Assembly (NCBI GenBank): GCA_951394045.1
Contig: OX595991.1
Span: 434,001-498,000, forward strand
Length of the DNA stretch: 64,000 nt
Direction: 5' to 3'
Source: Nitzschia sp. DOCU1
Lineage: Eukaryota > Bacillariophyta > Bacillariophyceae > Bacillariales > Bacillariaceae
Positions 23,905 to 35,040 of this stretch are shown one piece after another. The notes under the pieces are model-generated. The model was not told the DNA's origin, searched no databases, and saw nothing but the letters and a program-made list of their open reading frames with translations. A program made the position numbers and the translations under genes. Each line of letters starts with the position of its first letter. The first letter of the stretch is position 1.

Positions 23905-24531
23905 GGAAAGCGCCGGGCAAGTAGGAGAAGAATTCGCTGAGCTGTCCTTGGTGTAGCTCGATTTAAGAAAACAAAAGAATTGCGTTCATCAACTTTGGCT
24001 GGAGAAGGTAGCCTTCGTTTCGCTGTATGGGAGCGCGCTGGCGACCAGCAGGAAGCAAGCGCGATCTTTTTCATCCCCCAAAACTGAGTAACTAGTAGTA
24101 CCATAGCCAGCGCCCAGCATAGATTCAATTCAATACGTCGAACTAGCAAGTATACTACTGTTGCCGCCTTCGTACAAGCGCTATCTACTACTAGTACAGT
24201 TAAAACAACAATAGATTAGAAACAATCTGCGGTAGAGCTTCTCCTCGAGCGCCGGTCCCCTTAGGGTATCGTACCTCTAGGCATACGTATGTACGATAAG
24301 GACATTGCCATCTAAAACGACCGCACGTGACATATGCCATCGCCGCGACAGAAAAACTACATTATGTACCACAGAAAAATATCGAAGGGCCATCACCTTA
24401 TCCCGTCATCAGAACATCAGTAAAGTGGCCATCACCTCGACGAACAGAGGTTTCCTATCGCCCCGCTCTTAAATTTTAGTGACCTTTTGCCCTTGTTTTG
24501 TTCGTCAAGAGTGGATCGTCTTTCTTTGGAG
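23905..24531. other. Intergenic region
   Basis: About 630 bp between two co-directional genes. No ORF with a recognised domain and no RNA gene seen. It should carry the 3' UTR of the ATPase gene and the promoter of the transporter gene. Confidence 0.55.
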
Positions 24532-26679
24532 ATGGACTACTCTTCGTACGCGTCAGTATCTTCGGCAATCTCGCGACGACGGCCATTGAGTCGGCACCCC
24601 AGCAAGTCAACAGAATCCAGTCACTCTTCACACGAGGTACCTTCCAGTACTTCGAATGGAAACGCTTCAAGTAATCTCAAGAGATCTTTGAATTTGGTTG
24701 ATTTGATCTTTTACGGTGTCGGTTGCAGTGTGGGGGCAGGAATTTATTCGTTGGTAGGGATTGGAGCGGATCTTGCAGGTCCTTCGATTGCTTTGAGTTT
24801 TCTTCTGTGTGGGATTGCCTGTTGCTTCACCTCTCTTGCCTATGCCGAGTTTGCAGCGCGAGTTCCGCTGGCTGGAAGTGCCTACACATTCACCTACGTC
24901 AGTTTTGGTGAGCTGAGTGGCTGGCTGGTGGGGTGGAACTTAACGCTGGGATATGCCATTTCGGCAGCTGTGGTAGCACGCAGCTGGGCCGAGTATCTAT
25001 TGCGCTTTGTGGATGGAATAATTCCACAAATGGATGCTCACAAGCTTCAATGGCTCACGCACTTGCCTGTGAATATACCTGGTTTGGCAAGCGACTATGA
25101 TTGTTGCCCACTGGCCATAGTGATTATCGGGTTGTGCACAGTAGTCTTGGTGACTGGGGCAAAAGAAAGTATGCGCTTTAACACAGCGATGACAGTGTTG
25201 AATCTATCCATACTTCTGGGCGTCGTACTGGCAGGTGTCGGGAGCGGAACGGTGCATAAGGACAATCTCATTCCGGTTTTTCCCCATGGCCTGGCTGGAA
25301 CTGCTCGTGGGGCAGGACTCGTGTTCTTTAGCTATCTTGGATTCGATTGTGTCGCCTGCCTTTCAGAAGAAGTATCCAATCCGGCTCGGAACATGCCAGT
25401 TGGCATCGTTGGTAGCCTGCTGGCATCAATGAGCATCTATGTCTCGATATCCATCATCGTGATTGGCATGGCACCAGTGGCATTGCTTGGTGGAGAGGTC
25501 CCAATCATCAACGCGTTATTAGCAAATGCTTGTTGTTCTCATGACGAGCAGATAGCACTGGGAGATGAGAGTGCCAATGAATGTCTATCCTACATGTGCA
25601 CACCGATTCTGCATCCTGTACTATTCACAGGTAGTCGAGTGGTATCTTTTGGCGCCATTTTCGGCCTTACAACTGCTACGTTTGCATGCCTGATGGGGCA
25701 GCCACGAATCTTTTATTCCATGGCACAAGATGGCTTGCTTTTCAAGATCTATGCTCGAGTCCATCCTGAAACGGGTATCCCCACCGTCGGAACAATATTG
25801 ACTGGCATCTTCACTGCTTTGGTGGCATGCTTCATTGACTTGGAGGCACTGGCTAATGCGATTTCTCTTGGAACGTTGCAAGTATTTACCTTCGTAAACG
25901 CTGGGGTCATTATTCTCCGTATGAGGCCACCCGACCTTCAAGAGCCTACTAGGATCGATATGACTGAGATGTCGCCGCTGGTCCGCGACGCAGAAGCTGC
26001 CGCTTTGGCGCGCTCAATGGGAATTGTCAAGAAGTCTTCGCGTCAAATTCGAAATTCGATACGATCCAGTTCCAATGTCGATGCGGCCTCAGCGAATGAT
26101 CTAGTTCGACAGAATGGCTCAAAGCCCTACTGGCTAACATTTTTGTTTACAATTTCCTGCATCTTGGCTTCGGCTGGGTTTTCGCATGGCTGGAGTCTAA
26201 TCTTTGTGGGTGGATTTTTGGTAGTTGGAATAGCCGCTGGGAGCCTGCTATTTACCGTATCGTTGGCGCCTCCTCCAGAAACCTTCAATTGCCCGATGGT
26301 CCCATTTGTTCCCCTCATGGGGATACTTTGCAATTCCTACATGATGGGTTCCATGCCAGTAAGTTTCGTCTTCGTGTGTGCTCAATTGGTGCTTGTTTTT
26401 CTGCCGACTCAGTTCATTTTCGTTATTTTGCAGCTATCTACATGGATCATAATTTCCATCTGGTTGTCGGTTGGCTTTATCTTCTACTTTAGCTACGGAA
26501 TTCACAATTCGGAGCTGCGAAGATCAAGCCATTGGCCCGTGTCCGAGCCCGGTGGAGGACGCCATACCGAGTATCCTACTGATGATACCACGGGGCTGCT
26601 TTTGCCTCCTAGAAATGACCGAAGTGATCCGAAGCAAGGATATAACACCATCTTTCCGTCAACTAGCACAGAATTCTAA
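24532..26679 (+). CDS. Cationic amino-acid transporter (APC superfamily, CAT-like)
   Basis: Single-exon gene of 715 residues. The frame is open upstream only from a TTG; the first ATG is at 24532. A Ser-rich cytosolic N-terminus is followed by about 12-14 hydrophobic segments. TM1 holds the G-x-G-x-x-V-G-A-G-I-Y motif typical of APC transporters, with L-G-F-D-x-V-A-C-L-S-E-E further on, as in CAT proteins. A hydrophilic insertion (about residues 480-540) separates the APC core from extra C-terminal membrane segments, as in CATs. Predicted role: uptake or vacuolar movement of basic amino acids. The substrate is not provable from sequence. Its 3' end is 55 bp from the convergent channel gene. 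Confidence 0.85.
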   Translation: MDYSSYASVSSAISRRRPLSRHPSKSTESSHSSHEVPSSTSNGNASSNLKRSLNLVDLIFYGVGCSVGAGIYSLVGIGADLAGPSIALSFLLCGIACCFTSLAYAEFAARVPLAGSAYTFTYVSFGELSGWLVGWNLTLGYAISAAVVARSWAEYLLRFVDGIIPQMDAHKLQWLTHLPVNIPGLASDYDCCPLAIVIIGLCTVVLVTGAKESMRFNTAMTVLNLSILLGVVLAGVGSGTVHKDNLIPVFPHGLAGTARGAGLVFFSYLGFDCVACLSEEVSNPARNMPVGIVGSLLASMSIYVSISIIVIGMAPVALLGGEVPIINALLANACCSHDEQIALGDESANECLSYMCTPILHPVLFTGSRVVSFGAIFGLTTATFACLMGQPRIFYSMAQDGLLFKIYARVHPETGIPTVGTILTGIFTALVACFIDLEALANAISLGTLQVFTFVNAGVIILRMRPPDLQEPTRIDMTEMSPLVRDAEAAALARSMGIVKKSSRQIRNSIRSSSNVDAASANDLVRQNGSKPYWLTFLFTISCILASAGFSHGWSLIFVGGFLVVGIAAGSLLFTVSLAPPPETFNCPMVPFVPLMGILCNSYMMGSMPVSFVFVCAQLVLVFLPTQFIFVILQLSTWIIISIWLSVGFIFYFSYGIHNSELRRSSHWPVSEPGGGRHTEYPTDDTTGLLLPPRNDRSDPKQGYNTIFPSTSTEF

Positions 26680-26734
26680 GGGAATGGTTGTCAGGAGAAC
26701 TTGTGCTGAAAACGTTTCTGCAAAAGTGAGAAGT

Positions 26735-28138
26735 CTACGCCTCCTTGTTGTGCACCGCGGGTCGGCCTTGTTGTCCGGCGACGAACGGAGCTGTTGCTTG
26801 TTCGAGCGTTTGAGTGCCCGACTTGTCGGTATCCAGCATTTCAAAGTTATGCTTCAATGCGTAAATGGCCTCCTTTGTCAGTTTGCCTTGCCGCAGCAAT
26901 TGCAAGACGATGAAATCGCTAAGATGGACAACCGAGTCGTCGGTAGTCAAACGTGCTGCCAATGCAAAATCGTCGGCAGATATGGGTCGAGCCAAGGCAG
27001 CTCGTTCCAGCGCTGCGACGTGGCCCGAGACAAGAACCTTTGCAAAATGACCCAAGGTTAGAGCAAAGAGTGGGACACCCAGCAAACAAAACACGCCGCA
27101 AAAGATGCTTGGTTTGGCCGGAAGGATGCCATATTCATTGACGTCGGGTGCGGTGAGACCGCCCGTGGCTAGTGCCGAAACGGCAAAGTGAGTTGCCGTG
27201 ATGGGGTCCCATCCTTGGTCGACTATTCCCCATAGAATGCCCATGCCTACCCATAGACAAAATGCTGTATAAATTCGATGTTCGATGTGCCAAACGTATT
27301 TCCAAACTCGCTGCATGCCTACCACCAATACCCTTTGAATCGGATTTCGAATCTGCTGTTGACGTTGGATTGTCTTGATTAGATTTTCTATTCCTCGAAA
27401 ACTTCCAACAAACTCTTCAAAATGAATGACTCCATCTTGCAATCGATCAAAACGTTTCCACAGTAGCCGCATATCGTCATCCGAAATAGCCTTATCCTTG
27501 AGACTAGAACGTATGAGAGATGAAAACTGGTCAAATGTCAATTCTCCTGTACGATCCAAATCAGCCTGGTCAAAGATTTTCCGTTCCAACAAAACTTGAT
27601 ATTCTTCCGTAGCTGGCGCGGCAAGGCCTTCCATGGCATCCTGCATAAAGAGTGCCAACGCCCCACCCACGACGGATGCTCCCAACAAAATGAAGAGAAT
27701 TGTAAACGCCTTGCTAATCAGCTTGGTCTCGTGGACCTGTGTGCAAAATCCTATCGACATGCCGGCATCCACTGCATAAAAGAAGGACTGTGGTAGTGGC
27801 CAGTTGTTGCAATAGGAATAGAAGAGCGTTCCTGTAGTGATCCAGATCGTGACAATCCCCAAGCAACTCAGGTACATGCGAAATGGATTGTACGGCTGAA
27901 ATTCTGTAGGGCGGTCATCATTGACAGGTTCACTCCGAGGCAGCGCGAGAAGACCTCGAATCGATAGTCGATTCCTAGTTGGAGCTTGGCCTGCATTTCC
28001 ACCATGGATACGCAAGGATGGCCGAAGTCGACCGGCGGCAGCAGAACGCGACGACCTTTGAGAGCAATGCGATTCGGCTTGTACGAGGCGCCCATTACAC
28101 GCTAAGGATATCACCAAAAGCGTCAAAGGGAGTCTCAT
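26735..28138 (-). CDS. Two-pore-domain (TPK-like) channel with EF-hands and unusual filters
   Basis: Single-exon gene of 467 residues. It begins with a signal peptide-like segment (residues 1-21). Architecture: TM (about 90-106), pore loop, TM (145-164), cytosolic EF-hand region, TM (about 292-307), second pore loop, TM (345-363), then a C-terminal EF-hand loop D-T-D-K-S-G. An EF-hand-like loop also starts at D193. This two-pore plus EF-hand plan matches plant-type TPK potassium channels, although those carry their EF-hands only at the C-terminus. The selectivity filters are not canonical: pore 1 has S-I-G-F-C-T (128-133) and pore 2 has A-T-G-G-L-T (324-329), where T-x-G-Y-G-D is expected. 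Potassium selectivity is therefore uncertain. The cell location is unclear; no plastid-type F junction is seen after the signal peptide. Confidence 0.75.
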   Translation of the reverse strand: MRLPLTLLVISLACNGRLVQAESHCSQRSSRSAAAGRLRPSLRIHGGNAGQAPTRNRLSIRGLLALPRSEPVNDDRPTEFQPYNPFRMYLSCLGIVTIWITTGTLFYSYCNNWPLPQSFFYAVDAGMSIGFCTQVHETKLISKAFTILFILLGASVVGGALALFMQDAMEGLAAPATEEYQVLLERKIFDQADLDRTGELTFDQFSSLIRSSLKDKAISDDDMRLLWKRFDRLQDGVIHFEEFVGSFRGIENLIKTIQRQQQIRNPIQRVLVVGMQRVWKYVWHIEHRIYTAFCLWVGMGILWGIVDQGWDPITATHFAVSALATGGLTAPDVNEYGILPAKPSIFCGVFCLLGVPLFALTLGHFAKVLVSGHVAALERAALARPISADDFALAARLTTDDSVVHLSDFIVLQLLRQGKLTKEAIYALKHNFEMLDTDKSGTQTLEQATAPFVAGQQGRPAVHNKEA

Positions 28139-28760
28139 TACAAGCAGCTGCTACTAGAGATTCTACGGTCGACGAACGTCTTTTGGGGCATCATGGTGAG
28201 AATAGGGGAGTATGTTGAAGTTCATCGTGGTGGTAGCAATGAAGATGGATGGATTTTGGTTGGGAGGATCATGGATCTTCGACTAAATGGACCGAAGGTC
28301 CAAACACCGTACATGTGGTTATGGGTACTATGCCAGGTACTTTACATACATAAACTGTGACGTCGGTTTGGATGCAGGGTTGAACGCGACACCCAACGCG
28401 AGTGTGACGTCGTACAAAGAGAAGTACCAAGTCCTACGTAAAAGTAGAAAATCTATTCGTTGACACGCACGATCTCAAGAATTCCCGCCGCTATCTGTCA
28501 TCTTTCGATGGTCCGCGATTTTTGCGTGATCCAAGAAAGAACAACCCAGTTCGTATCCAAACACGAACAGAGAGAGAAGAGTAGGCATCACCTCGAAGCA
28601 CTCATCAGTCCCTCTTATCAACGACAACGAGAAGACTATCGGCTACTGCTGAGCACTCACAACAAGTTGACTTTTTCTTGCCTTGTAGCTAGTAAGAAGT
28701 GTTTTTTCTACAAGATTCGTTATAAAAGATCGCGGCACACCACCCACACGGACTAAAAGG
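28139..28760. promoter_or_regulatory. Divergent promoter region with two TGACGTCG sites and a TATA box
   Basis: The 620 bp lie between the 5' ends of the channel (-) and the DCAF-like gene (+). TGACGTCG occurs at 28358-28365 and again at 28405-28412, 47 bp apart. TGACGT is the bZIP-type CO2/cAMP-responsive core described for the diatom carbonic anhydrase promoter. TATAAAAG is at 28721-28728, 40 bp before the DCAF start codon. Regulation itself is inference. Confidence 0.45.
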
Positions 28761-31700
28761 ATGGAGTGCGCTTCTTCCGCCTCGGCGGCATCCTCTGCCC
28801 AGGCATCTTCCATTGTGCAAACCTGGACTGGGTTTCCTACCAAGCGACGACGGACTTTGCCCGAGTTGTTAGCAGTGCGGCAAATGGTGGGGAAACCTTC
28901 GGCAAATCGTATTGGGGGCCTCCCACGGCGAGGAGTTCCGTTTGACATGTTAGCATCAAGATCGGCATGGTAAGTAGGTTCGAAGAACAACAACAATATT
29001 GTTTGCAAAAGCGCTGGTCAAGGCATGTCTCAAAAGTCAAGCTGTGTGGTGTTTATTTATTCTTGTCTCTGCAGGAATCCAAGAAGAATGCAAAATATGA
29101 TATTGGTGGTTGGACCGAACACACCTGCTTCGCTGTTGATGGGTCCAGGTGGCGCTGCTCCTTCCTTCTCGGCGAGTTCATCGTCGTCGTCGGCGGCATC
29201 AGAGGCCGCAGGGGGTAATGATGATGACTCTGACAATCCAGAGTCGAAGGAGGAGGATGCAGATGAAATGGGCGAGGGATCCCAGCGACGACCTGCTGCG
29301 TCAGGGCCTCGTCGATCTCGATGGACTAGAAGTAGGGCAAGTGAGGATAATGATAGTCATGGTGATGGCGCAGAAGACGACCATGATGAAAATCAAGAGG
29401 ATCAGAGCGATGACGACGACGAAGACGAGGATGGAACCCATCAAATCTTGAACCGTCAAGCCCTGGAGAATGCTCTTTTAGATTATCTTCACCCGGGCTC
29501 TGACATGTCGGAAGACGATGATGAAGAATACGAAGACAATAACACTGGGGTCTTGAAACCCGTCCCTTCGATGCGACATGGGGGCTGTATAAATACTGCT
29601 GCTTGGATGGATTGTGGGTGGAGCATTTCGGCGGCTGGGATGTCTCGTGAAGCAACTGTGACAGAAGAATGCCCGACGCAACTAGTTACATCAGGCGATG
29701 ATTTGCTGATCAAAATCTGGGATGTGAGCCATGCCATGGGAAGAACGAGTCCTCTGGCCGGCGGCTACTCGACGATTTGCCCCTTTTCTGCGCCAGAATG
29801 TGCCCAGGATGCAGATTCCCTTCGAAGTAAGTGGCGACGTTATTACTCGAAAACTCACTCCGATGAAATTTCAGGGAGTGTCCTTCCCTTGGCAACTATC
29901 GCATCTGGGCACTACAACAACGTCTTTCACGTCACACCACTAAAAGGTCGACCGGGAAAGATTGCCACCTGTGCCGCCGATGGCTACCTTCGATTATCAG
30001 ACCTAGAATCAAAACGCTCGACGGTCATTATCAGTCCGGAGTACGAAGATGAAATCGGATTGTTGTCGGCCGGTTTGATGAGACTGCGGCCTCCAATGTG
30101 CTTTTCCCATCATTTCTTGAGTCAGAATACGGGGCTATTGTGCAGCGAACGTGGTCTGCGACGTTTTGATATTCGAATACCGCCCCGAGAGCAGGCTACG
30201 CGGAATGTCTTGGGTGGACTCTTCCGTGGATGCAAGGCCTGTGCCATCTGGTCCTCGTCGAAATCGACCACATCCTTGGAAGAAGGAGACTCTGCATACG
30301 TATTCGGTAAGCATTTAAATGACCATTCGGGGCGAATTTGCAGTTTGTTGCAAAGGCTGACCAGAATTTCTTTGTTTGTCATCAGCCGGAGGATCATCTC
30401 CTGAAGTAGCCCTTTTGGATCTGCGAATGACCGACGGCACTTCGAGCAAGGTAGTCCAGAAATATTGTCCGAGGGGTCTTTCGCTCGCTGACATGGTCTC
30501 TGTGAGTGGACTAGACCTATCACGGGATGGTCAGGAATTATTGGTTTCATACGAGAGTGATCAAATCTACACCTTTCCAGTCTTTCCGAGTTCAACGTCC
30601 TCGGCGGGCCCCACAGCTGATGAAATCGGCAAGTTGATCGAAGCCGGAGAGCGAAAAGTGTTACCGGAACTGGCCTGTTATGGTGGTCATTTGAATCGAT
30701 ACACATTTTTGAAGGTACGAAGAAAGCCGTGAAATTTAATGGCTGTTGCAGATGATTGCAATAGTCACTGACATTGTCGCTTCATATCGTAGAATGCAAA
30801 GTACGCAGGTCCCCGCGATGAGTACGTTTGCACAGGATCGGATTCCGGAAGAGCCTGGATCTATGAAAAATGCAGCGGGGCTGTTGTCTCTTTCCTCAAT
30901 GCAGACCATTCGACATGCAATGGAGTAATTCCTCACCCTACTCTCCCTTTCTTCATCACTTATGGCATCGATTCCACTGCCAAATTGTGGAGAGCTACCA
31001 TACCAGTCGACCCGGAAGTCGACGACTCGGCGGTGGTAAGTTGTACAGATTGTATAACATGCCGGTATCACAATTCCGAGACTCACATTTGGAATCCCCA
31101 GGGCCGACGAAAATGCGCCCGTGCACTAAAATACGAAATGAGCCCGGTGGTTAGAGATTGGGATGAAATTCAAGCGCATCTCCGAAAACTGGATTGTGAT
31201 GAGTTGAAGGAAGTGGCCGATCTCCTCCCAGACCAAGTACCTAGTGGCAAGGATATGCACTACCGAGGAAGGTTTGGATGTTCGATGCGGGAGTCAGCTG
31301 GTGGGTCTTGCCTTGGGAACGACTTGCACAACTTACCCGCCATTCTGCTCAAGAATTATTTCGACTGTGTACGAGGCATCCTTGTTGATGATGCCCCAGT
31401 AGAAAGTGATTTGAAATCTCTCCAGCATCGAATAAGTTTGATCCGACTTCGGCATCAAGCGGACAGGCTCGGGCTTGCTTGGAATCCTTCACTTCCTTGG
31501 CAACTAGAGCCACCAAAGACTTCGGATGCCAACGAAGGAATAACGGCCCACCCGGCAGATCTTGTGGTGCACCCGGCAGATCTTGTTCCCGATTGTCCTT
31601 CCGACTGGATACCATACGATCCGGAAATGACCAAGAACCCGTGGGACTTCAAAAACTATTTCAACAGAATAGAGTATGAGGGGTTTCACACAGAACGTTA

Positions 31701-32592
31701 TTCACAGTTCATGTGCGATGAGAAAGTAACCGCCCCCCTTTGTTTGCACGAGCCGTCTGGACAGCAGGATAATACTTCAGCTGATCCTGGAGCAGAAGAC
31801 GATGAAAAATCCGAGAAAAGGATGGTGTCTTCTTCGGATGACGGCGAAGTGCCCGCTACTGATGTGGACCCCGGGAGGAACTGTGCTGAGACTGTGTACA
31901 ACAATTTGTTTGAGACAATGAAGCTGTTGAAGGATGCTGGAAACCAGGCACTACAAGATGGTAATCTAGACCTGGCTGCACGGCGCTACGACAAGGCGAT
32001 TCGTTACGGAGCTGTCGCATCCATGAGCTTTCCATCCGGGACTCTGGACTTCGCGGGCGGCCGGAAGGCCCGTCTAAAGGAAAGCGGAGGGTACCATCTG
32101 GAATGGAGCAAGCTGATACGACTTTTGATCGTCACTAGGTTAAACCTGGCGCTGTTGTTTCTCAAGCCGCACTTTTCGGAGCGCATGCATGCCATTGAAC
32201 AAGCGCTAATGGCTTTGCACGATCTGGAACCATTTTGTGCCAAGAAGGGGAAGATCATGAAGGGAAGCAAGCTCGACCAAGTCCATCGTGACGACGAGCC
32301 AGAAGACACGTACCTTGATGCTATGGCGCTACAAGCCAAAGCATACTTTCGTCTGGGCTCGGCTCAGTATGAGCTTGGAGAATGGTCCGACGCAGTCGCA
32401 TCGTATGAGAAAAGTGTGTGCAGCACCCAGAAGGCAAACGCAAAACCCGACAACTTGGTTCTCCGCCGCCTATCCGAGGCTAAACGAGAGAACCGTCGGA
32501 AGGGCAAGCGACATCGGAAGAAGTTCAAGTTTGCCTTCTCGGCCAACGAAACAAATAACGAGCCTACTGCTAAGAGCGGAAGTGACGGCTAA
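28761..32592 (+). CDS. WD40-TPR protein, DCAF/WDTC1-like CUL4 substrate receptor
   Basis: Exons 28761-28969, 29075-30306, 30386-30714 and 30793-32592; introns of 105, 79 and 78 nt with consistent phases give 1189 residues. A further 66-nt GT-AG segment (31036-31101) is in frame without a stop and may be an intron (1167 residues if removed). An acidic, low-complexity region is followed by WD40 repeats (about 29590-31030). The G-P-R-D-E-Y-V-C-T-G-S-D-S-G repeat and the H-P-T-L-P-F-F-I-T-Y-G-I-D repeat match the last repeats of DCAF6/DCAF8/WDTC1 proteins. A TPR region lies at about 31900-32480, and the tail is basic. WD40 plus TPR is the WDTC1 layout; such proteins bind DDB1-CUL4 ubiquitin ligases. 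The substrate is unknown. Confidence 0.78.
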
Positions 32593-32784
32593 AATACCAG
32601 AGAGCTAAGGAGGTAACCAGCGCTGTTTATTAGGTTCCCTTCATTCGATCATTAAGTCCCTACGCACATTCTCAGCCCGATCGAATCTTATCCACATTGA
32701 AGCCCAATAGAGAGCTGAGATGCGTCTCGTGATCGTAGGAAAAGTTGGAAATAAGTAGCATGTGAATCGGGTTCACAAAACTAC

Positions 32785-33476
32785 TTAAGGAAGGTAGGGG
32801 AATCCATTTCCCGTGATGGAGGCACCGGCAACCATACCTCCAATAGCAATCATGGCCAAACGTCCATTCTTAAGCTCCGACAATTGGTAGTCCTTTTGCC
32901 TCTTGGGGTCCGTAGGGTAAAGTCCAAGAGGATCGAAGCCGAAGTTGCCAGGAGCACGGTCATAGTTATTCATGTTGGCAAGGGCAGGGAAACTGCAAGC
33001 CTCAAGGAACGAGATCCATCCGAAGATTTGGATCATGGATTGGGGAAGAGCATCGTGGGCGTCGATAACCTTGGGGATGGCTTCGAAGGAGAATTGCTCA
33101 CCAGGGATACGGAAGAATTCGGGAACAACGAATCCAACGGTGGCAAGCATGGCGGCTCGTCCATGTTTCAATTCAGCCTCGCGGAACCAGGGGATCCACT
33201 CAGGAGAACGCTAGAGAGAAAAGACAATAGTTAGATAACCTCGAACCGATATTATCCACCAAGTTCGCCATTCAAGAGACCTACCTCAGTGAACCCAACG
33301 GGGTCCCAGTTGACCGAGGAGGATTGCGAGCTGAACGGAACTGGCTCAGGTCCCTCTCCTCCGACATAGCCACGAGCGAACTCGTTCAAAGCCGTGGACG
33401 ACTTCACGGAGGCCGAGGGGGCGAAGGCGCTAGCCGATCCGGCAATAGCCGCAATAGTCAAGAGGAACTTGGTCAT
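32785..33476 (-). CDS. Light-harvesting chlorophyll-binding protein (LHC/FCP family)
   Basis: Exon 1 is 33476-33285 and exon 2 is 33210-32785; a 74-nt intron (33211-33284) in phase 0 gives 205 residues. The start is the ATG at 33476; the upstream TTG in frame is ignored. The protein opens with a signal peptide ending S-A-S-A-F-A-P, the diatom plastid junction. Helix 1 carries E-A-E-L-K-H-G-R and helix 3 carries E-L-K-N-G-R-L-A-M, the E/R pairs that bridge helices and ligate chlorophyll. Between them lies a D-A-H-D-A-L stretch. This is a thylakoid antenna protein. Subfamily (Lhcr-like or Lhcq-like) is uncertain; it is unlike the main Lhcf type. The neighbour on the other strand is a relative. 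Confidence 0.93.
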
Positions 33477-33742
33477 GGTCAACAGCTTTGGGCCGAGGGA
33501 AGATGTGAAAACTTTCCATTCTCAGCATCGCAGACGGGGCTTCGAGCAGGCAGTACAATTGCCGTAGAAATCTACTTAGAGGTGAGTCTGGTACTCAAGC
33601 GAACGAACCCCAAAGGATATGTGTTCAACAAAGAAATGAGCCGGCCTCCCGTAGGATTTCTACGTAAGGGGTCGAGAGGATCGACTTCAAGAGCATCTTG
33701 ATGAAAAGGTGCGATCGTACACCCCAACACACCATTTTGACC
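33477..33742. promoter_or_regulatory. Shared promoter region of the divergent LHC pair
   Basis: Only 266 bp separate the two start codons of oppositely transcribed antenna genes, so both promoters must lie or overlap here. No clear TATA box or known light-responsive element was recognised by eye. Confidence 0.6.
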
Positions 33743-34494
33743 ATGAAGACCGCCGCTACCCTTCTTGCTCTTGCCACCGGCGCCAGTGCCTTCACAAGCA
33801 CTCAGCCCGCTTCTCGCTCGACTGCTGTGCGGGCGGTGATCGATGAATACGATGGTGCCATTGATCTCCGAGCCAAGCCTTTCAAGTTCGACCCCGTACG
33901 TAGTAGCGTTGTATCTTGTAAAAGAACGATTTACTCTTTCCCAAACGGAATCTAATAAATTTTTGATTTCTGGTGTTGCAGTTGAAGCTCTCTGAGACTT
34001 ATGCTCCTTTGATGCCTTGGTTCCGCGAGAGCGAGATTCGCCATGGACGCACCGCCATGTTGGCTGTTGTTGGTTTCATCGCCACGGACTTCGTTCGCAT
34101 TCCAGGTGAGATGTACTCCTTTGAGGCCATCCCCAAGACGATTGATGCCCACGATGCCCTTTTGAGGAATGGTCCCATGCTCCAGCTTCTTTTGTTCATT
34201 AGTCTTTTTGACTTTGTCATCACTTGCCCCGCCTGTGTTGCCACCATGAACGGAGAACGTGCGCCTGGTGGTAAGTACCTTGGGAAATCTTCGAACTTGC
34301 ATAATCGATAGACATAGTATCTGACTCGTGTGATGCTTCCAGACTTCGGATGGACCAAGTTCGCCCCTTCGGACCCTGCAAAGATGCAGAAGAAGAAGGA
34401 TTCCGAGATGTTGAACGGCCGACTTGCCATGTGCGCTATTGGAGGAATCGCCACCCAGTCTGTTATCACTGGACACGGATTCCCCTACATCTAA
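33743..34494 (+). CDS. Light-harvesting chlorophyll-binding protein (LHC/FCP family)
   Basis: Exons 33743-33895, 33982-34270 and 34343-34494; introns of 86 and 72 nt, phases consistent, 197 residues. The signal peptide ends G-A-S-A-F-T-S, again a plastid junction. The start at 33743 is chosen because it begins the signal peptide. Helix 1 carries E-S-E-I-R-H-G-R and helix 3 E-M-L-N-G-R-L-A-M. The middle shares R-I-P-G-E and the F-E-A-I-P-K-x-I-D-A-H-D-A-L block with the divergent neighbour, and both end at G-F-P-Y, so the pair likely arose by duplication. The first intron follows the transit region, as in the neighbour, but the second intron is absent from the neighbour. Predicted thylakoid antenna protein. 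Confidence 0.93.
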
Positions 34495-35040
34495 ACAATT
34501 CACATGCAACTATAGAGGCTTCAGGGATGATCTGTTTTTAGATTGATCATAGCGCTGGTACTTGCTAAGATAGCGATTGAAACAGATCTGCCAATAGAAC
34601 CAGAGTACATCCGCATGTCTCCCAACATTCAACTTTCGCATCTTCTTTGTACACGAACAACTCGTCAGTAGTATAGCAGTCGCTTGGAATCCAGCTACAG
34701 CAACGCCATCAGCTGGATGGCCCGGTGCACGACGTCCCTGCCTGTATTCCACTTTATTGTTGGTGAAAAGTGCAACTACATTCGCTACACTAACCCTCGT
34801 CACTAGAGAGCGCATAGTGACAGCAAATTGTTCCATAAGAATATGCAGTAAGATCAGGCGTAGATAGAGCGTTCGTTATTAGCCACGAAGTATTCTATAT
34901 ACTATTTCAGATGCGCATTTGATCTTGGAAAGGCAACGTCGGCGTCGATTTTGGCTCATTGTGACTTCTTGCTGCCCCAAGGTGTCGGCACTTGTGTGTT
35001 TGCTTTTCGAATGATACGTAGTTGCACGGAAATTTCAAAG
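34495..35040. other. Convergent intergenic spacer
   Basis: About 545 bp between the 3' ends of the LHC gene (+) and the glutaredoxin gene (-). Only short unsupported ORFs (for example 34510-34836, minus). No RNA gene seen. Confidence 0.55.

Noticed and set aside
33952..34509. 185-codon minus-strand ORF
   Set aside because: Antisense across exons and intron of the LHC gene; spliced LHC model explains the region.
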